DNA of 33,034 nt. It comes from Candidatus Thermoplasmatota archaeon (GTDB lineage Archaea > Thermoplasmatota > Thermoplasmata > UBA10834). Of the stretch, positions 31,812 through 33,034 are shown piece by piece. Every line of letters starts with the position of its first letter. Position 1 is the stretch's first letter. The position numbers and the translations under genes are program-made. The notes under the pieces were generated by a model. The model saw only the letters and a program-made list of their open reading frames with translations, had not been told where the DNA came from and made no database searches. The DNA is taken from positions 1-33,034 of the forward strand of contig JAHIZT010000046.1 of NCBI GenBank assembly GCA_018814355.1, read 5' to 3'.

Positions 31812-32852
31812 CTTGAAGCGCCTGCCTTTTGCCCTGTAGTAAGTCAACGGATGCTTCATCCAATCCCTGCCGCACAGGTCGTCAGGGTCGAAGCAGATCC
31901 CGTAGCTCTTCATCGTTGAGCATTCTGGAGTGGAGTACTCGGTTCCGGAGCTCTCGCCCGTGATGTGCTTGATCTGGTATTCAGACTTGCTGGGGTCGAA
32001 GTCGGGCGCGGTCGAGAAAGCCTCCAGAATATCGGTCGAATCCATCCCTAGGGCGTGAAGGAACGTGACGAGCGCGAACCTTCCGGAGTGGGGCACGTTC
32101 TCCCCGGCCTGCATCATCCCCAGGAGCTTCTTCATGCACGGCGGGAACCTGACGATGCTTAGCCTCCCGGTCTCCTTCGCTTTGTGCTCGGCCTTGCGCT
32201 CCTCAAGCACCCTCCTTATCTCATTGATATCCTTGGCGAACGCATCGAGGATCGCATCATTCACTTCAAGGGGCAGTTCGGAGACTATCTTGTCCGTGAG
32301 CATCTGCTGGATCAACCTGACCAGCCGATACTTCGTCACTAGCACTCTGCCGTTGACGATTCTCTGGTTCACAAGCTTCCAGCTCTTGTCACGCATGGTC
32401 GATGAGAACCTGAGGAAGTCGGCGAAGTTGACTGAGAGGTTGCCGTCATCCTGGGAGACCTCCAATCCGAACTCATTTGCCACATTCACAATGAAGGAGA
32501 TGTCCTCTGCTCGGAGACGCTCATCTGCCTTCTTTGCCTCGGCGATAGCATACCTCCTCACGAACGCGGTGTCCGCCACGGCCGAGACTATCATCCTCGC
32601 GATTGGATAGCTCAACAGCTCCACGGTCGCGTCGACCTTAGAAGCCATAGGGTGGTCGTCGATCTTGCCCTCGTCTAGGGCCTCCATCACCCTATCCCTT
32701 CCCAGATAGCGCGCGCGCTCGTACGCCACTCCAGATACGAGCTGGTCGAGCGACACCTCCGAATCCTTGAGGTACTTTGCGGACTCCTTCAAGAAAGGAT
32801 ATTTCGCCGATGTGACGACGTCCAAACCGGGCCTCTCCCCCTTCTGCTCCAC
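31800..32852 (-). CDS. priL: DNA primase large subunit
   Basis: The 350-residue PriL has an N-terminal helical domain (YPFLKESAKYLKD) and a C-terminal iron-sulfur domain. The cluster Cys residues are visible in FPPCMKKLL, PECSTMKSYGIC and DDLC, followed by HPLTYYRAK. It works with PriS to make RNA primers for replication. The start is GTG at 32852, 30 bases after the stop of a helix-hairpin-helix protein, probably in one operon. Its 3' end overlaps the lipid-synthase gene by 12 bases. Confidence 0.92.
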   Translation of the reverse strand: MEQKGERPGLDVVTSAKYPFLKESAKYLKDSEVSLDQLVSGVAYERARYLGRDRVMEALDEGKIDDHPMASKVDATVELLSYPIARMIVSAVADTAFVRRYAIAEAKKADERLRAEDISFIVNVANEFGLEVSQDDGNLSVNFADFLRFSSTMRDKSWKLVNQRIVNGRVLVTKYRLVRLIQQMLTDKIVSELPLEVNDAILDAFAKDINEIRRVLEERKAEHKAKETGRLSIVRFPPCMKKLLGMMQAGENVPHSGRFALVTFLHALGMDSTDILEAFSTAPDFDPSKSEYQIKHITGESSGTEYSTPECSTMKSYGICFDPDDLCGRDWMKHPLTYYRAKGRRFKSRK

Positions 32853-32882
32853 TCAAATCAGGAGCTACATACTAGATACTGT

Positions 32883-33034
32883 CTACTGCACCCTGTCTAC
32901 ATTCCCGATGGTCAGGTGAAACTGCGCTGACGCCAAGGCCTTCGGCTCGTCGAACAGTTGCCAGAGTTCATCAGCGTTAGAGAACGGCCTCCTCCTGACG
33001 ATCGCCATGGCTCTCTTCTTACCCACTCCGGGGA
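32883..33034 (-). CDS. Helix-hairpin-helix protein, C-terminal fragment
   Basis: The last 49 codons of a gene that enters from the right edge encode PGVGKKRAMAIVRRRPFSN, a helix-hairpin-helix motif that binds the DNA or RNA backbone. This motif sits at the C-terminus of several nucleic-acid enzymes, so the protein cannot be named. It lies just upstream of priL. Confidence 0.6.
   Translation of the reverse strand, partial: PGVGKKRAMAIVRRRPFSNADELWQLFDEPKALASAQFHLTIGNVDRVQ

Noticed and set aside
1-33034. CRISPR arrays, rRNA genes, prophage or integrase genes
   Set aside because: No regularly spaced repeats, no rRNA-like sequence and no integrase or phage structural genes were seen.

Overview
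The window is a compact archaeal chromosome segment. The archaeal origin is clear from the gene content: a two-repeat TATA-binding protein, Orc1/Cdc6, the large subunit of primase, stalk proteins L12 and L10/P0 with the acidic archaeal tail, Spt5, SecE of the Sec61-gamma type, archaeal IleRS and AsnRS, UPF0147, TrmJ, an AK6-type kinase and a DUF835 protein. Start regions show archaeal TATA boxes about 25 bases upstream of leaderless or short-leader starts, mixed with Shine-Dalgarno sites (often AGGTGA or GGAGG). FtsZ-based division, the order ftsZ-secE-spt5-L11 and DUF835 suggest a euryarchaeote, most likely Thermoplasmata-related. That placement is inference.

Layout. 1-2.8 kb (minus strand): a serine beta-lactamase-like hydrolase running off the left edge, tRNA-Gly(CCC), UPF0147, a stand-alone Lrp-type RAM domain and two very small ORFs. 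2.9-8 kb: ileS behind a leader with an inverted repeat, a GNAT acetyltransferase and asnS. 8-11.2 kb (minus): gcvT, an M42 aminopeptidase and an M20 deacylase in one run. 11.3-13.6 kb: DUF835, orc1/cdc6 and a small helical protein. 13.7-22.6 kb: the ftsZ-ftsZ-secE-spt5-L11 and L1-L10-L12 blocks on the minus strand, separated by a plus-strand pair (flavin disulfide reductase plus zinc-ribbon membrane protein). 22.7-26 kb: acylphosphatase, a TatD-like hydrolase, TBP and a secreted clostripain-like protease. 26.1-27.7 kb: a tandem ribbon-helix-helix regulator followed by a third, divergent FtsZ. 27.7-29 kb: an orphan TnpB element. 29-33 kb: trmJ and truA diverging from one TATA box, an AK6-type kinase, a CDP-alcohol phosphatidyltransferase, the primase large subunit and the end of a helix-hairpin-helix protein.

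The points most worth a second look are these. (1) Three FtsZ genes lie within 7.4 kb; the third is coupled to a double ribbon-helix-helix protein whose promoter carries paired palindromes, which looks like a local cell-division control module. (2) Spt5 has an extra N-terminal beta-rich domain of about 160 residues. (3) In three genes (M20 deacylase, ribbon-helix-helix regulator, CDP-alcohol transferase) family homology extends upstream of every ATG/GTG/TTG, and a strong Shine-Dalgarno site sits 4-6 bases before a CTG or ACG codon, which suggests near-cognate start codons. (4) Two foreign-function genes split the stalk-protein operon in the opposite orientation.
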